A stretch of DNA of 64,000 nt from Flaccisagitta enflata (Eukaryota > Chaetognatha > Sagittoidea > Aphragmophora), in contig OZ231127.1 in NCBI GenBank assembly GCA_965153355.1, forward strand, positions 8,246,001-8,310,000, given 5' to 3'. Under the pieces are notes generated by a model that did no database searches, was not told where the DNA came from, and saw only the letters and a list, made by a program, of their open reading frames with translations. The translations under genes and the position numbers were made by a program. This document shows, one piece after another, positions 12,202 to 24,231 of this stretch (positions are counted from its first letter, which is position 1; each line of letters starts with the position of its first letter).

Positions 12202-12489
12202 CATGACTCTATTTGCATATTGCTATCTATTATTTAGAATATTAGAAGTAAACCGTAAGTAATTGAGCTTGTTAGGGTATCTCTCAAGAAATCAAATCAA
12301 CCCGTCTGGTTAACATGAGACAACTCACTGCTGCAAGTGATGATACGAACAATGATATTTGTCGCAAGGATTGATGGATCAAGACCATCAATTTTTGATC
12401 AAGACAGGAAATTAAAAAAAAAACAAAACATGGAGGTGGGAGGGACGTTGACCGGCAATCTTACAAGTTCAGGATGTCACCAAGGTGTA

Positions 12490-14861
12490 GGTGTTATAGG
12501 TGGTTATGGGGTGGTTGGTTGGTCTCTGGTCTGCATCGAGGGTGGGTTTGGTCCACGGTGATGGTGTTTTAGGTGTTATAGGTGGTTATGGGGTGGTTGG
12601 TTGGTCTCTGGTCTGCATCGAGGGTGGGTTTGGTCCTCGGTGATGGTGTTTTAGGTGTTATAGGTGGTTATGGGGTGGTTGGTTGGTCTCTGGTCTGCAT
12701 CGAGGGTGGGTTTGGTCCACGGTGATGGTGTTTTAGGTGTTATAGGTGGTTATGGGGTGGTTGGTTGGTCTCTGGTCTGCATCGAGGGTGGGTTTGGTCC
12801 ACGGTGATGGTGTTTTAGGTGTTATAGGTGGTTATGGGGTGGTTGGTTGGTCTCTGGTCTGCATCGAGGGTGGGTTTGGTCACGGTGATGGTGTTTTAGG
12901 TGTTATAGGTGGTTATGGGTGGTTGGTCTTCTCTGGTCTGCATCGAGAGGTGGTTTGGTCCACGGTGATGGTGTTTTAGGTGTTATAGGTGGTTATGGGG
13001 TGGTTGGTTGGTCTCTGGTCTGCATCGAGGGTGGGTTTGGTCCACGGTGATGGTGTTTTAGGTGTTATAGGTGGTTATGGGGTGATTGGTTGGTCTCTGG
13101 TCTGCATCGGGTGGGTTTGGTCCACGGTGATGGTGTTTTAGGTGTTATAGGTGGTTATGGGGTGGTTGGTTGGTCTCTGGTCTGCATCGAGGGTGGGTTT
13201 GGTCCACGGTGATGGTGTTTAGGTGTTATAGGTGGTTATGGGGTGGTTGGTTGGTCTCTGGTCTGCATCGAGGTGGGTTTCATCCACGGTGATGGTGTTT
13301 TAGGTGTTATAGGTGGTTATGGGTGGTTGGTTGGTCTCTGGTCTGCATCGAGGGTGGGTTTGGTCCACGGTGATGGTGTTTTAGGTGTTATAGGTGGTTA
13401 TGGGGTGGTTGGTTGGTCTCTGGTCTGCATCGAGGGTGGTTATTGTGCACGTTGATGGTGTTTTAGGTGTTATAGGTGGTTATGGGGTGGTTGGTTGGTC
13501 TCTGGTCTGCATCGAGGGTGTGGTTTGGTCCACGGTGATGGTGTTTTAGGTGTTATAGGTGGTTATGGGGTGGTTTGTTGGTCTCTGGTCTGCATCGAGG
13601 GTGGGTTTGGTCCAGTGATGGTGTTTAGGTGTTATAGGTGGTTATGGGGTGTTGGTTGGTCTCTGGTCTGCACGAAGGTGGGTTTGGTCCACGGTGATGG
13701 TGTTTTAGGTGTTATAGGTGGTTATGGGGTGTTGGTTGGTCTCTGGTCTGCATCGAGGTGTGGTTTGGTCCACGGTGATGGTGTTTTAGAGTGTTATAGG
13801 TGGTTATGGGGTGGTTGGTTGGTCTCTGGTCTGCATCGAGGTGGTTTGGTCACGGTGATGGTGTTTTAGGTGTTATAAGTGGTTAGCTTGGTTGGTTGGT
13901 CTCTGGGTCTGCATCGAGGGTGGGTTTGGTCCACGGTGATGGTGTTTTAGGTGTTATAGGTGGTTATGGGGTGGTTGGTTGGTCTCTGGTCTGCACGAGG
14001 GTGGGTTTGGTCCACGGTGATGGTGTTTTAGGTGTTATAGGTGGTTAGTTATGGTGGTGGTTGGTCTCTGGTCTGCGAGGTGGTCCGTTGGTTCATTGGT
14101 GTTTAGTGTTATAGGTGGTTATGGGGTGGTTGGTTGGTCTCTGGTCTGCATCGAGGGTGGGTTTGGTCCACGGTGATGGTGTTTAGGTGTTATAGGTGGT
14201 TATGGGGTGGTTGGTTGGTCTCTGGTCTGCATCGAGGGTGGATTTGGTCCACGGTGATGCTGTTTGAGATGCTAGAGGTGGTTATGGGGTGGTTGGTTGG
14301 CCTCTGGTCTGCATCGAGGGTGGATTTGGTCCACGGTGATGCTGTTTGAGATGCTAGAGGTGGTTATGGGGTGGTTGGTTGGTCTCTGGTCTGCATCGAG
14401 GGTGGGTTTGGTCCACGGTGATGGTGTTTTAGGTGTTATAGGTGGTTATGGGGTGGTTGGTTGGTCTCTGGTCTGCATCGAGGGTGGGTTTGGTCCACGG
14501 TGATGGTGTTTTAGGTGTTATAGGTGGTTATGGGGTGGTTGGTTGGTCTCTGGTCTGCATCGAGGGTGGGTTTGGTCCACGGTGATGGTGTTTTAGGTGT
14601 TATAGGTGGTTATGGGGTGGTTGGTTGGTCTCTGGTCTGCATCGGGGTGGGTTTGGTCCACGGTGATGGTGTTTTAGGTGTTATAGGTGGTTATGGGGTG
14701 GTTGGTTGGTCTCTGGTCTGCATCGAGGGTGGGTTTGGTCCACGGTGATGGTGTTTTAGGTGTTATAGGTGGTTATGGGGTGGTTGGTTGGTCTCTGGTC
14801 TGCATCGAGGGTGGGTTTGGTCCACGGTGATGGTGTTTTAGGTGTTATAGGTGGTTATGGG
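12490..14861. repeat. 82-bp minisatellite, left block
   Basis: About 29 head-to-tail units of 82 bp. Landmarks are GGTGTTATAGGTGGTTATGG, GGTTGGTCTCTGGTCTGCAT and GGTTTGGTCCACGGTGATGG. Units between about 13080 and 14350 are more degenerate, with indels, than those at either side. The array is interrupted by the hAT element and resumes at 18497. It contains spurious short open frames only. Confidence 0.98.
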
Positions 14862-14882
14862 CAGGCCTGAGCGATATCAGCT

Positions 14883-15010
14883 TTTTTTCAACTATACAAT
14901 ACACTATACTATATAGCTAACTATTGGTACAATACCAATACAATACAATACAATACAATATCCTCAAGTATTGTATTACAATACACCCCCAATACACCAC
15001 CAATACAATA
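14883..15010. repeat. Subterminal CAATAC repeats, left end of hAT
   Basis: Many CAATAC/AATACAATAC motifs in both orientations follow the left terminal repeat. Related motifs (ATTGGTATTGGG, CCAATACCCAATAC) sit near 15285-15315 and at the right end. Subterminal short repeats in hAT elements are often transposase contact sites. That role here is inferred. Confidence 0.6.
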
Positions 15011-15354
15011 CAAATGATTGAAATAGTAATGATGTTTACTATTTAGTTTTACTGAAAAAAATCATAATTACTAACATACAAAAATGACATAACTATAAAA
15101 TCTTTAAAGAATATGAAAATTATTGAACAACAACACTATAAAACATGTACACTACATAACTTTTACACTACAGAACATACACTAAAGAATAGGATTTCTT
15201 GTTGCCAAGTTTAATTTGAAGTATTCTTTTTAAACACAAGTCAGTATCCTATATTTGGTCAACTGTACTTATTAAAGATTATGTATTGGTAGACAACGAC
15301 CCAATACCCAATACGAAATGCAAACCCTTGGTGCAGGTGCTCTTATTAAGGGTC

Positions 15355-17355
15355 TCAAAACGAGTCACCATCATCACTACTGCTTTCGTTTGGTTTCTTG
15401 GCATCTTTGTAGTTGTAGATAAATCCGTGTTTTTGAACGGCCGAACCAACGACAACTTTTTTTTCAATGGTCTCGATTTTCAGAGATCGGCACTGTGGCC
15501 CGGTATTTCGTCCAATCATACTGAACAAGCGCTCATCTTTGTTTTGTGTTGCTGGATAAATGCTGTATTTCCGAAACAATTTATGAATTCTGGGGAAGTC
15601 TTTTTTCAGAACATCCATGGCATGAATCGGGTTGGATTTCCGTGGAATTCGACTAACTCCACTCCATAGCTGAATCTCCGATTCAATGCTGGTGCTTCTG
15701 GTAGATTCAGTTGCTGCAGCGGCATCAAAATCGCCCCAAAAACTTTCAGAACCGCCGGAGTTGTGACTTTCTGATTGTACGTTGGAATCGCCGTCTTCGA
15801 TTTCCATTTTTTCAAGCTCTTTTGTTGCCTGTTTGATGATTTCTGTGTTCACATGGGCCATTTGGGGGCCGTTTTTGAAAAAAAGCCATGAAAAGCGTGG
15901 ATCGGAGAACGTCGCCAATGAATATGGCGGCCGAAGGTAATAGTCTGGAAAGGATCCAAATCTGTCCTCAAGTGCCGCCAAAAGATTTTTTGCAAATGTC
16001 ACTCCAAAACCGCGGTTGGCTGGGTCTCTAATAAAAGCTTTTAGTCTGTCGGTCAAAACTGAAAGCATTGGGATAATTGATCCTGATGTCAAGTAACGTT
16101 CACCCTCAGCCATTTTTGCTGCCTCTTGCAAAGGTTTCATTGTTGCAATATAACCATGAATTTTTTTCCAGTCTGCTGCGGTGAGATCAATCATTTTGTC
16201 TGATTCCAGAAAATGAATCTTGAAAACGCGCTCTGCCTTGGCAAAACCCATGGCCATGATAAGGCGGGCAAACCTGCGTGTAACGCCAGGTGGTAATGGA
16301 ATGGAAAGCTTTGGAACGCCCTGAATTTTCGCAACTTCCCGCACATCCCTGCGCTCGTTTTTGCATCGCGAATATGTGGCTGCATTTGTTTGTAATGCCG
16401 TCAAAGTATCCTCCATACCTTCGGTGCATTTTATGGCATCGCGAATGGCACTTTGGAGTTTGTGGTTCCAGCAAGTGTGATATCCGGAAATGACGCCCTC
16501 GGTTTTGAGAATGTTTAAAGCGCGAACCACATTTGAGCCTGCATCAGTAACAAACCAAATGTCGATTTTTGGTTTTCCGTCAGAGTCTAAAACCTTGATG
16601 TCTGTTAAGCATTGTTTGAGGAATTTAGCAACAGTTTCTCCATCGATTTTCTCTAACCTTTTCACAGCGATTACTTCGGCGCATATTTCAGTTTCTTCAT
16701 AAAAGTAGGTGCAAAAGTCGTAGACAGACGAGCTATTAGCATCTTTGCCCTCATACCCGTCTGTACTGCAGGCAATGCTACATTCGCGTTTTATAGCTCT
16801 GTCTAGTCGGTTGATTTGATCAGTATGGACAACATCATTCAATTCTGGAATGATTTTTCGAGTAAAAGTGGTTCTATGGGGTATCGTGAAACGAGGATCC
16901 GCTTTTTGAACAAAATTTTGAAAGCCTTTTCTCTCAACTGTACTCACAGGCTGTCCATCAGCACAAATCATGAGCCCTAATGCGTTGGTCAGAGCTATTT
17001 GACGGGGATGATTTGGAGGATATGGATTGTTTAAACTATCGCCAATTTTTGGCTGTTTTTGAACAGGTTCTTCGGAATTATCTCTTTCAGAATTTTTTCT
17101 TTTAGCGTTGCGCACACGCTCTTCTTTCAATTCTGTCAACTTTTCATACTCTTGGTATGCATTGTATTTTTTTAAGAATCCATGATGGCGCTTAAGATGA
17201 AAAATCAAGTTGGTTGTGGAATAGTTTGTTACTTTTATTCGTGATTGACAAATACGGCATTTGCCAAAGTCCTTTTCATTGTCGAAGAACACCCATATGG
17301 GTGATTTGGTGCAATTACTTTCTTTGTATTCGGCAATGAGAGATGAGAAATCCAT
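15355..17355 (-). CDS. hAT-family transposase with N-terminal BED zinc finger
   Basis: An uninterrupted 666-residue frame. I take the start at the Met of MDFSSLIAEY; the frame is open 34 codons further up, but that stretch looks non-coding. Residues about 16-60 form a BED-type finger with C33-x2-C36 and H53/H57. The RNase H-like catalytic core follows, with probable acidic residues at STDGYEG (D199) and FVTDAGSN (D271), and the CxxH of CWNHKLQ at 295-298. A C-terminal hATC dimerisation block YPATQNKDERLFS lies around residues 588-612 and includes the likely catalytic Glu. hAT transposases excise and reinsert the element by binding its ends. No frameshift or stop is seen. The exact family within hAT is not assigned; ZBED4-like elements are similar in layout. 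Confidence 0.92.
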   Translation of the reverse strand: MDFSSLIAEYKESNCTKSPIWVFFDNEKDFGKCRICQSRIKVTNYSTTNLIFHLKRHHGFLKKYNAYQEYEKLTELKEERVRNAKRKNSERDNSEEPVQKQPKIGDSLNNPYPPNHPRQIALTNALGLMICADGQPVSTVERKGFQNFVQKADPRFTIPHRTTFTRKIIPELNDVVHTDQINRLDRAIKRECSIACSTDGYEGKDANSSSVYDFCTYFYEETEICAEVIAVKRLEKIDGETVAKFLKQCLTDIKVLDSDGKPKIDIWFVTDAGSNVVRALNILKTEGVISGYHTCWNHKLQSAIRDAIKCTEGMEDTLTALQTNAATYSRCKNERRDVREVAKIQGVPKLSIPLPPGVTRRFARLIMAMGFAKAERVFKIHFLESDKMIDLTAADWKKIHGYIATMKPLQEAAKMAEGERYLTSGSIIPMLSVLTDRLKAFIRDPANRGFGVTFAKNLLAALEDRFGSFPDYYLRPPYSLATFSDPRFSWLFFKNGPQMAHVNTEIIKQATKELEKMEIEDGDSNVQSESHNSGGSESFWGDFDAAAATESTRSTSIESEIQLWSGVSRIPRKSNPIHAMDVLKKDFPRIHKLFRKYSIYPATQNKDERLFSMIGRNTGPQCRSLKIETIEKKVVVGSAVQKHGFIYNYKDAKKPNESSSDDGDSF

Positions 17356-17467
17356 CGTGGAAAAAAGTATCAGTATTTCAAACTGTTTCGGTTGTACAGA
17401 GAAAAATATTTTTGATAGGCCGTGTTTATCATTTTTATAGGATCTTAAGAGACACATGGACCCTGAC

Positions 17468-18011
<544 letters not shown>

Positions 18012-18114
18012 CCATGCATGGGGCACATGAAACCTTGACATATCACGAGTTTTGTCTTTTCGTCTCCAAAATCAAGAAAAAAAAGTCGTCAACATCTAAG
18101 ACTAAGGTTTGGCG

Positions 18115-18482
18115 AAACGACAATGTATTGGTATTGGGTCAACAATATCTCCTTTTGATATATAACAATACTTGAAAAAATGAAAATTATATAGATTTTT
18201 TTAAAAAATTTCTATTTCATGTTTTAAAATAATCTGATTTTAAAATCAATCAATAGTACATTTTATGTTAATGAAAATGTTAACTTTTTTTCATAAATTT
18301 TAACATTTTTTTCAAATTCATAAAAAGATTTTTTTGTTATATTTTTCAACTTTTGTTTCGGTATGAAATAGCGTATTGTATTGGTATTGTAAAGGTATTG
18401 TATTTTTACCAAAATAGGATTCCAGTATTGGGTAAACCCAAAATGCCTAAATATTGTAAACCCAATACCAATACCCAATACA
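18115..18482. repeat. Subterminal GTATTGG repeats, right end of hAT
   Basis: Repeated TATTGGTATTGGGT, GGTATTGTA and CCAATACCAATACCCAATAC motifs mirror those at the left end. They occur in clusters at 18125-18145, 18372-18400 and 18425-18482. Confidence 0.6.
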
Positions 18483-18496
18483 ATCGCTCAGGCCTG

Positions 18497-21400
18497 GTTA
18501 TGGGGTGGTTGGTTGGTCTCTGGTCTGCATCGAGGGTGGGTTTGGTCCACGGTGATGGTGTTTTAGGTGTTATAGGTGGTTATGGGGTGGTTGGTTGGTC
18601 TCTGGTCTGCATCGAGGGTGGGTTTGGTCCACGGTGATGGTGTTTTAGGTGTTATAGGTGGTTATGGGGTGGTTGGTTGGTCTCTGGTCTGCATCGAGGG
18701 TGGGTTTGGTCCACGGTGATGGTGTTTTAGGTGTTATAGGTGGTTATGGGGTGGTTGGTTGGTCTCTGGTCTGCATCGAGGGTGGGTTTGGTCCACGGTG
18801 ATGGTGTTTTAGGTGTTATAGGTGGTTATGGGGTGGTTGGTTGGTCTCTGGTCTGCATCGAGGGTGGGTTTGGTCAACGGTGATGGTGTTTTAGGTGTTA
18901 TAGGTGGTTATGGGGTGGTTGGTTGGTCTCTGGTCTGCATCGAGGGTGGGTTTGGTCCACGGTGATGGTGTTTTAGGTGTTATAGGTGGTTATAGGGTGG
19001 TTGGTTGGTCTCTGGTCTGCATCGAGGGTGGGTTTGGTCCACGGTGATGGTGTTTTAGGTGTTATAGGTGGTTATGGGGTGGTTGGTTGGTCTCTGGTCT
19101 GCATCGAGGGTGGGTTTGGTCCACGGTGATGGTGTTTTAGGTGTTATAGGTGGTTATGGGGTGGTTGGTTGGTCTCTGGTCTGCATCGAGGGTTGGTTTG
19201 GTCCACGGTGATGGTGTTTTAGGTGTTATAGGTGGTTATGGGGTGGTTGGTTGGTCTCTGGTCTGCATCGAGGGTGGGTTTGGTCCACGGTGATGGTGTT
19301 TTAGGTGTTATAGGTGGTTATGGGGTGGTTGGTTGGTCTCTGGTCTGCATCGAGGGTGGGTTTGGTCCACGGTGATGGTGTTTTAGGTGTTATAGGTGGT
19401 TATGGGGTGGTTGGTTGGTCTCTGGTCTGCATCGAGGGTGGGTTTGGTCACAGTGATGGTGTTTTAGGTGTTATAGGTGGTTATGGGGTGGTTGGTTGGT
19501 CTCTGGTCTGCATCGAGGGTGGGTTTGGTCCACGGTGATGGTGTTTTAGGTGTTATAGGTGGTTATGGGGTGGTTGGTTGGTCTCTGGTCTGCATCGAGG
19601 GTGGGTTTGGTCCACGGTGATGGTGTTTTAGGTGTTATAGGTGGTTATGGGGTGGTTGGTTGGTCTCTGGTCTGCATCGAGGTTGGGTTTGGTCCACGGT
19701 GATGGTGTTTTAGGTGTTATAGGTGGTTATGGGGTGGTTGGTTGGTCTCTGGTCTGCATCGAGGGTAGGTTTGGTCAACAGTGATGGTGTTTTAGGTGTT
19801 ATAGGTGGTTATGGGGTGGTTGGTTGGTCTCTGGTCTGCATCGAGGGTGGGTTTGGTCCACGGTGATGGTGTTTTAGGTGTTATAGGTGGTTATGGGGTG
19901 ATTGGTTGGTCTCTGGTCTGCATCGAAGGTGGGTTTGGTCCACGGTGATGGTGTTTTAGGTGTTATAGGTGGTTATGGGGTGGTTGATTGGTCTCTGGTC
20001 TGCATCGAGGGTGGGTTTGGTCACGGTGATGGTGTTTTAGGTGTTATAGGTGGTTATGGGGTGGTTGGTTGGTCTCTGGTCTGCATCGAGGGTGGGTTTG
20101 GTCCACGGTGATGGTGTTTTAGGTGTTATAGGTGGTTATGGGGTGGTTGGTTGGTCTCTGGTCTGCATCGAGGGTGGGTTTGGTCCACGGTGATGGTGTT
20201 TTAGGTGTTATAGGTGGTTATGGGGTGGTTGGTTGGTCTCTGGTCTGCATCGAGGGTGGGTTTGGTCCACGGTGATGGTGTTTTAGGTGTTATAGGTGGT
20301 TATGGGGTGGTTGGTTGGTCTCTGGTCTGCACTCGAGGGTGGGTTTGGTCCACGGTGATGGTGTTTTAGGTGTTATAGGTGGTTATGGGGTGGTTGGTTG
20401 GTCTCTGGTCTGCATCGAGGGTGGGTTTGGTCCACGGTGATGGTGTTTTAGGTGTTATAGGTGGTTATGGGTGGTTGGTTGGTCTCTGGTCTGCATCGAG
20501 GGTGGGTTTGGTCCACGGTGATGGTGTTTCGTGTTATAGGTGGTTATGGGGTGGTTTGGTTGGTCTCTGGTCTGCATCGAGGTGTGGTTTGGTCCACGGT
20601 GATGGTGTTTTAGGTGTTATAGGTGGTTATAGGGTGGTTGGTTGGTCTCTGGTCTGCATCAATGTGTGATTTGGTCCTCGGTGACGGTGTTTTAGGGGTT
20701 ATAGGTGATTATGGGGTGGTTGGTTGGTCTCTGGTCTGCATCGAGGTGGGTTTGGTCCACGGTGATGGTGTTTAGGTGTTATAGGTGGTTATAAATTTGG
20801 TTGGTTGGTCTCTGGTCTGCATCGAGGGTGGGTTTGGTCACGGTGATGGTGTTTTAGGTGTTATAGGTGGTTATGGGGTGGTTGGTTGGTCTCTGGTCTG
20901 CATCGAGGTGGGTTTGGTCCACGGTGATGGTGTTTTAGGTGTTATAGGTGGTTATGGGGTGGTTGGTTGGTCTCTGGTCTGCATCGAGGGTGGGTTTGGT
21001 CCACGGTGATGGTGTTTTAGGTGTTATAGGTGGTTATGGGGTGGTTGGTTGGTCTCTGGTCTGCATCGAGGGTGGGTTTGGTCCACGGTGATGGTGTTTT
21101 AGGTGTTATAGGTGGTTATGGGGTGGTTGGTTGGTCTCTGGTCTGCATCTAGGGTGGGTTTGGTCCACGGTGATGGTGTTTTAGGTGTTATAGGTGGTTA
21201 TGGGGTGGTTGGTTGGTCTCTGGTCTGCATCGAGGGTGGGTTTGGTCCACGGTGATGGTGTTTTAGGTGTTATAGGTGGTTATGGGGTGGTTGGTTGGTC
21301 TCTGGTCTGCATCGAGGGTGGGTTTGGTCCACGGTGATGGTGTTTTAGGTGTTATAGGTGGTTATGGGGTGGTTGGTTGGTCTCTGGTCTGCATCGAGGG

Positions 21401-21667
21401 TGGGTTTGGTCCACGGTGATGGAGTTTTAGGTGTTATAGGTGGTTATGGGGTGGTTGGTTGGTCTCAGTGTGCTGCATCGAGGTGGGTTTGGTCCACGGT
21501 GATGGTGTTTTATGAGGTGTTATAATTGGTTATGGGGTGGTTGGTTGGTCTCTGGTCTGCATCGAGGGTGGGTTTGGTCCACGGTGATGGTGTTTTAGGT
21601 GTTATAGGTGGTTATGGGGTGGTTGGTTGGTCTCTGGTCTGCATCGAGGGTGGGTTTGGTCCACGGT
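18497..21667. repeat. 82-bp minisatellite, right block
   Basis: About 38 further units of the array at 12490. Units from 18500 to about 20330 are almost identical. Degenerate units with indels cluster at 20470-20800 and 21420-21530. The last unit ends inside the repeat and joins directly to a family-1 5' end at 21668. Confidence 0.98.
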
Positions 21668-21716
21668 GCGACCGACGGACAAAGCGGGGTGTAGAGTCGC
21701 GTGCACGCGACTAAAA
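21668..21716 (-). mobile_element. Family-1 element 5' end joined to the 82-bp array
   Basis: On the minus strand: TTTTAGTCGCGTGCACGCGA-CTCTACACCCCGCTTTGTCC-GTCGGTCG, an excellent 5' terminus with its perfect hairpin. It passes straight into the 82-bp minisatellite, which therefore occupies the place of an internal array. No 3' end was found left of 12490. Confidence 0.7.
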
Positions 21717-21861
21717 GAGAGTAGGTCGAGGCATGTGGGAAGGGAGAAGAGGAAAGGAGAATGGGGGATGTGGGGGGGAAGAGAGAGAGGGAGAAGTGTT
21801 AGGGCAGGGAGAAACGAAGACATTTGATGGAAGATTCTTCTTCTTCATTTTTCTTCTACGT

Positions 21862-21960
21862 TCATTTGTTTGAGTAAACTTTGACTTCGCAGAGGGTGAG
21901 GATTTCCTCCTGGTCTCCCGTGCCCATGATTTGGATGGAAAGGTACCTTCCGCGGACGAC
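21862..21960 (-). CDS. Terminal exon of an F5/8C / fucolectin-like protein
   Basis: On the minus strand, CTGTTACAG acceptor is followed by 33 codons (with TGA) in phase 0: GRYLSIQIMG and ILTLCEVKVY are visible. The GRYxxI ... LTLCEVxVY pattern is the C-terminal end of F5/8 type C / fucolectin-type galactose-binding domains, carrying one of the conserved Cys residues. It joins in phase to the exon at 28122-28246. The product would be a secreted or surface carbohydrate-binding protein by family. The stop 2 codons after the domain suggests the domain ends the protein. The intron between the exons would be about 6.2 kb and is filled with repeats. Confidence 0.7.
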   Translation of the reverse strand, partial: VVRGRYLSIQIMGTGDQEEILTLCEVKVYSNK

Positions 21961-21972
21961 CTGTAACAGGAA

Positions 21973-21996
21973 ATGAATGAGAGAGAGAGAGAGAAT

Positions 21997-22044
<48 letters not shown>

Positions 22045-22220
22045 AAGAAAGAAAGAAGAAAGAAAGAAAGAAGAAAGAAAGAAAGAAGAAAGAAAGAAAG
22101 AAAGAAAGAAAAGAAAGAAAGAAGAAAGAAAGAAAGAAGAAGAAGAAAGAAAAAAAGAATGATGAGACGAAAAGAAAGGAAAAAAGAAAGAAAGAAAGAA
22201 AAAAAGAGGAGAAAAGTGGA
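21973..22220. repeat. Purine-rich (GA)n/(GAAA)n tract
   Basis: GA units pass into GAAA/GAAAGAA units. It lies within the proposed 6.2-kb intron of the lectin-like gene. Confidence 0.95.
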
Positions 22221-22559
22221 TTTAGACCGGGAAAAAGGAGGGAAAGATATTATTTTTCAGCATGAGGCGGAAGAGATGAATTGTTCCTTTGTTTACATTC
22301 GATGTTGATGATGCTTCTGGCCGCCGCTGCGACGCCAAATACTTCTTCTTCTCCTTTTTGCTCGACATATTTGCATCTCCTTCGCCGCTTTGCGTCTGTC
22401 TATCCAGCTCTGTTGAAAGATTCTGACGAGTACTTGCTCAAACAGTATTTTAGACTATCTCATTTCCGGTTTCCCTTCGTTTTCGTTTTCGTTTTTTTTT
22501 TTTTCTGTATTTTTCGAAAACTTGTTCGTTTCTCACTTTCATGTACTTTTTCTTATATT

Positions 22560-22586
22560 CACGTATTCTCATTTTCTTTCTTTTTC

Positions 22587-22638
<52 letters not shown>

Positions 22639-22706
22639 GCTTTCTTGCTTTCTTGCTTTCTTGCTTTCTTGCTTTCTTGCTTTCTTGCTTTCTTTCTTTC
22701 TTTCTC

Positions 22707-22786
<80 letters not shown>

Positions 22787-22808
22787 GCTTTCTTTCTTGC
22801 TTTCTCTA
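22560..22808. repeat. (TTTC)n microsatellite with a TTGC sub-block
   Basis: TTTC units are interrupted at 22636-22692 by seven TTGC-TTTC alternations and again near the right end. The sub-block shows local spread of one variant unit. Confidence 0.97.
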
Positions 22809-23129
22809 AATCGTTTTATCATCTTATCTCTCCATTTGTCTCTTCTGAACTATTCATCATCAAATCGCATCAAATATATGCAAATCGTGTTTGTTTATTC
22901 ATAAATCAGTTGTTTAACTGTACGGTTGAAGGCATATACCAAAACATACTGGCAGAACTATGTTTAGATTTCACTGATTATACCGAAACAAGTAGACCAT
23001 GAGACTAGGTGCATTGTTGCGAGGAAGAAGTTAGAATGCTTTTGACCCCTGGGCCAACTTAGAAGGTCTCGATTCTTCGTTATCTTCTGCTTCTGCTTCC
23101 TTTTTTCTCCCTCTTTTCTTTTTTCTTTT

Positions 23130-23138
23130 CTTTTTCTT

Positions 23139-23170
<32 letters not shown>

Positions 23171-23310
23171 TTTCTTTTTCCTTTTCTTTTTCTTTTTCTT
23201 TTTCTTTTTCTTTTTCTTTTTCTTTTCTTTTCTTTTTCTTTTTCTTCTTTTTTTCTTTTCTTTTCTTTTCTTTCTTTTTCTTTTCCTTTCTTTTTCTTTT
23301 TCTACTTCTT
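23130..23310. repeat. (TTTTTC)n pyrimidine tract
   Basis: About 180 bp of TTTTTC/TTTTC units on the plus strand. Confidence 0.95.
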
Positions 23311-23349
23311 CCTTTTCTGTTCTTCGTTTCTCTGTCTCCTTCCGATTCG

Positions 23350-23517
23350 TTTTTAGTTGCGGACACGCAACTCTATAAGAGGCTTTGTCCGTCCGTCCGT
23401 CCGTCCGTCCGACCGTCCGTCCGTTGGTCCGTAACCCACGAGTCGAAAAATGGGAAAACGCGCATTTCCGTCCCCGCCCACCCGTCCGCAACTAGTGGCC
23501 GTGTATCTGGCCTTGTT
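23350..23517 (+). mobile_element. Family-1 short element, complete GTTGC-type copy
   Basis: 5': TTTTTAGTTGCGGACACGCA-ACTCTATAAGAGGC, folding AGTTGC/GCAACT, then TTTGTCCGTCCGTCCG units. The middle has CGCATTTCCG and CCCGCCCACCCGTCC. 3': GTCCGCAACTAG, an inverse copy of the 5' arm, then TGGCCGTGTATCTGGCC and TTGTT. All three arms carry GCAACT/AGTTGC instead of the CGCGACT of other copies. This is the clearest full copy (168 bp). Confidence 0.85.
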
Positions 23518-23546
23518 CTTCATGTCTTCTACCCCTTGTTTTTCTT

Positions 23547-23743
23547 ATTTTTAGATTCATCCTTGCATCTCTATACAAAGTGTTTGGTCGACCTAATCTG
23601 GAATATGCTGTATCTGCATGGTCCCCATGGCTTGCCAAAGATATAAATGTACTTGAATATATTCAGCATAGAGCCACCCGGCATATCATAGAGTCTTCCT
23701 AGGGCTAAACATAACTAAACTAAACTAAACTAAACTCTACTAG
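23547..23743 (+). pseudogene. LINE reverse transcriptase C-terminal fragment with tail
   Basis: Plus-strand translation gives LYKVFGRPNLEYAVSAWSPW and then DINVLEYIQHRATRHI before a TAG at 23700. This pattern is the region just after the RT core in CR1/Jockey-like LINEs. Soon after the stop comes a (CTAAA)n tail (about 23715-23738), the expected 3' end of such an element. The rest of the element is missing, so this is a 5'-truncated copy. It begins right after the family-1 element at 23350-23517. Confidence 0.75.
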
Positions 23744-24231
23744 AGGGTCCAATTTTGGCCATTATCATCGGACAGCTGGAGGAAAGCATTAATTAACTTT
23801 AAAGGAGTTTTTAAACAAATGTCCTACAGAAGTAAAGCTACAATAACTAGTTTGTTTTTTCTATTTATGAGTTGTTATAACTCAACCAAATGTGATCAAT
23901 ATTGTGTCTGTATATTTTCCAGGAAATGATAAGACAGGCACCAAAAAATAGGCATCAACTTTGAAAAAGTGTTACAAATGAGTTGTTGAGTTTCTTTCAA
24001 ATGTGCCCAAACTGAGGTCAGTAGCTCAATTTGTTCATAAGAAACTCCTTCTAACATTTGCGCTTATTTTTAAAGTGTTGGAGTTCTTATTTTCCAGGTG
24101 GTACATATGGCCAAGATCAATCTCCATAGTGTTGTCATTAAAAGTGTCTGTCCCTACTTTGTATGACTGTTGATTATGTTGGGTATATCCAAAGACGCAT
24201 TGGTCGACTCTCGACCTTGTTTTCTACTTTT

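Noticed and set aside
12337-14748. Repeated short frames reading GVIGGYGVVGWSLVCIEGGF
   Set aside because: Products of the 82-bp unit. Most end within one to three units because 82 is not a multiple of three.
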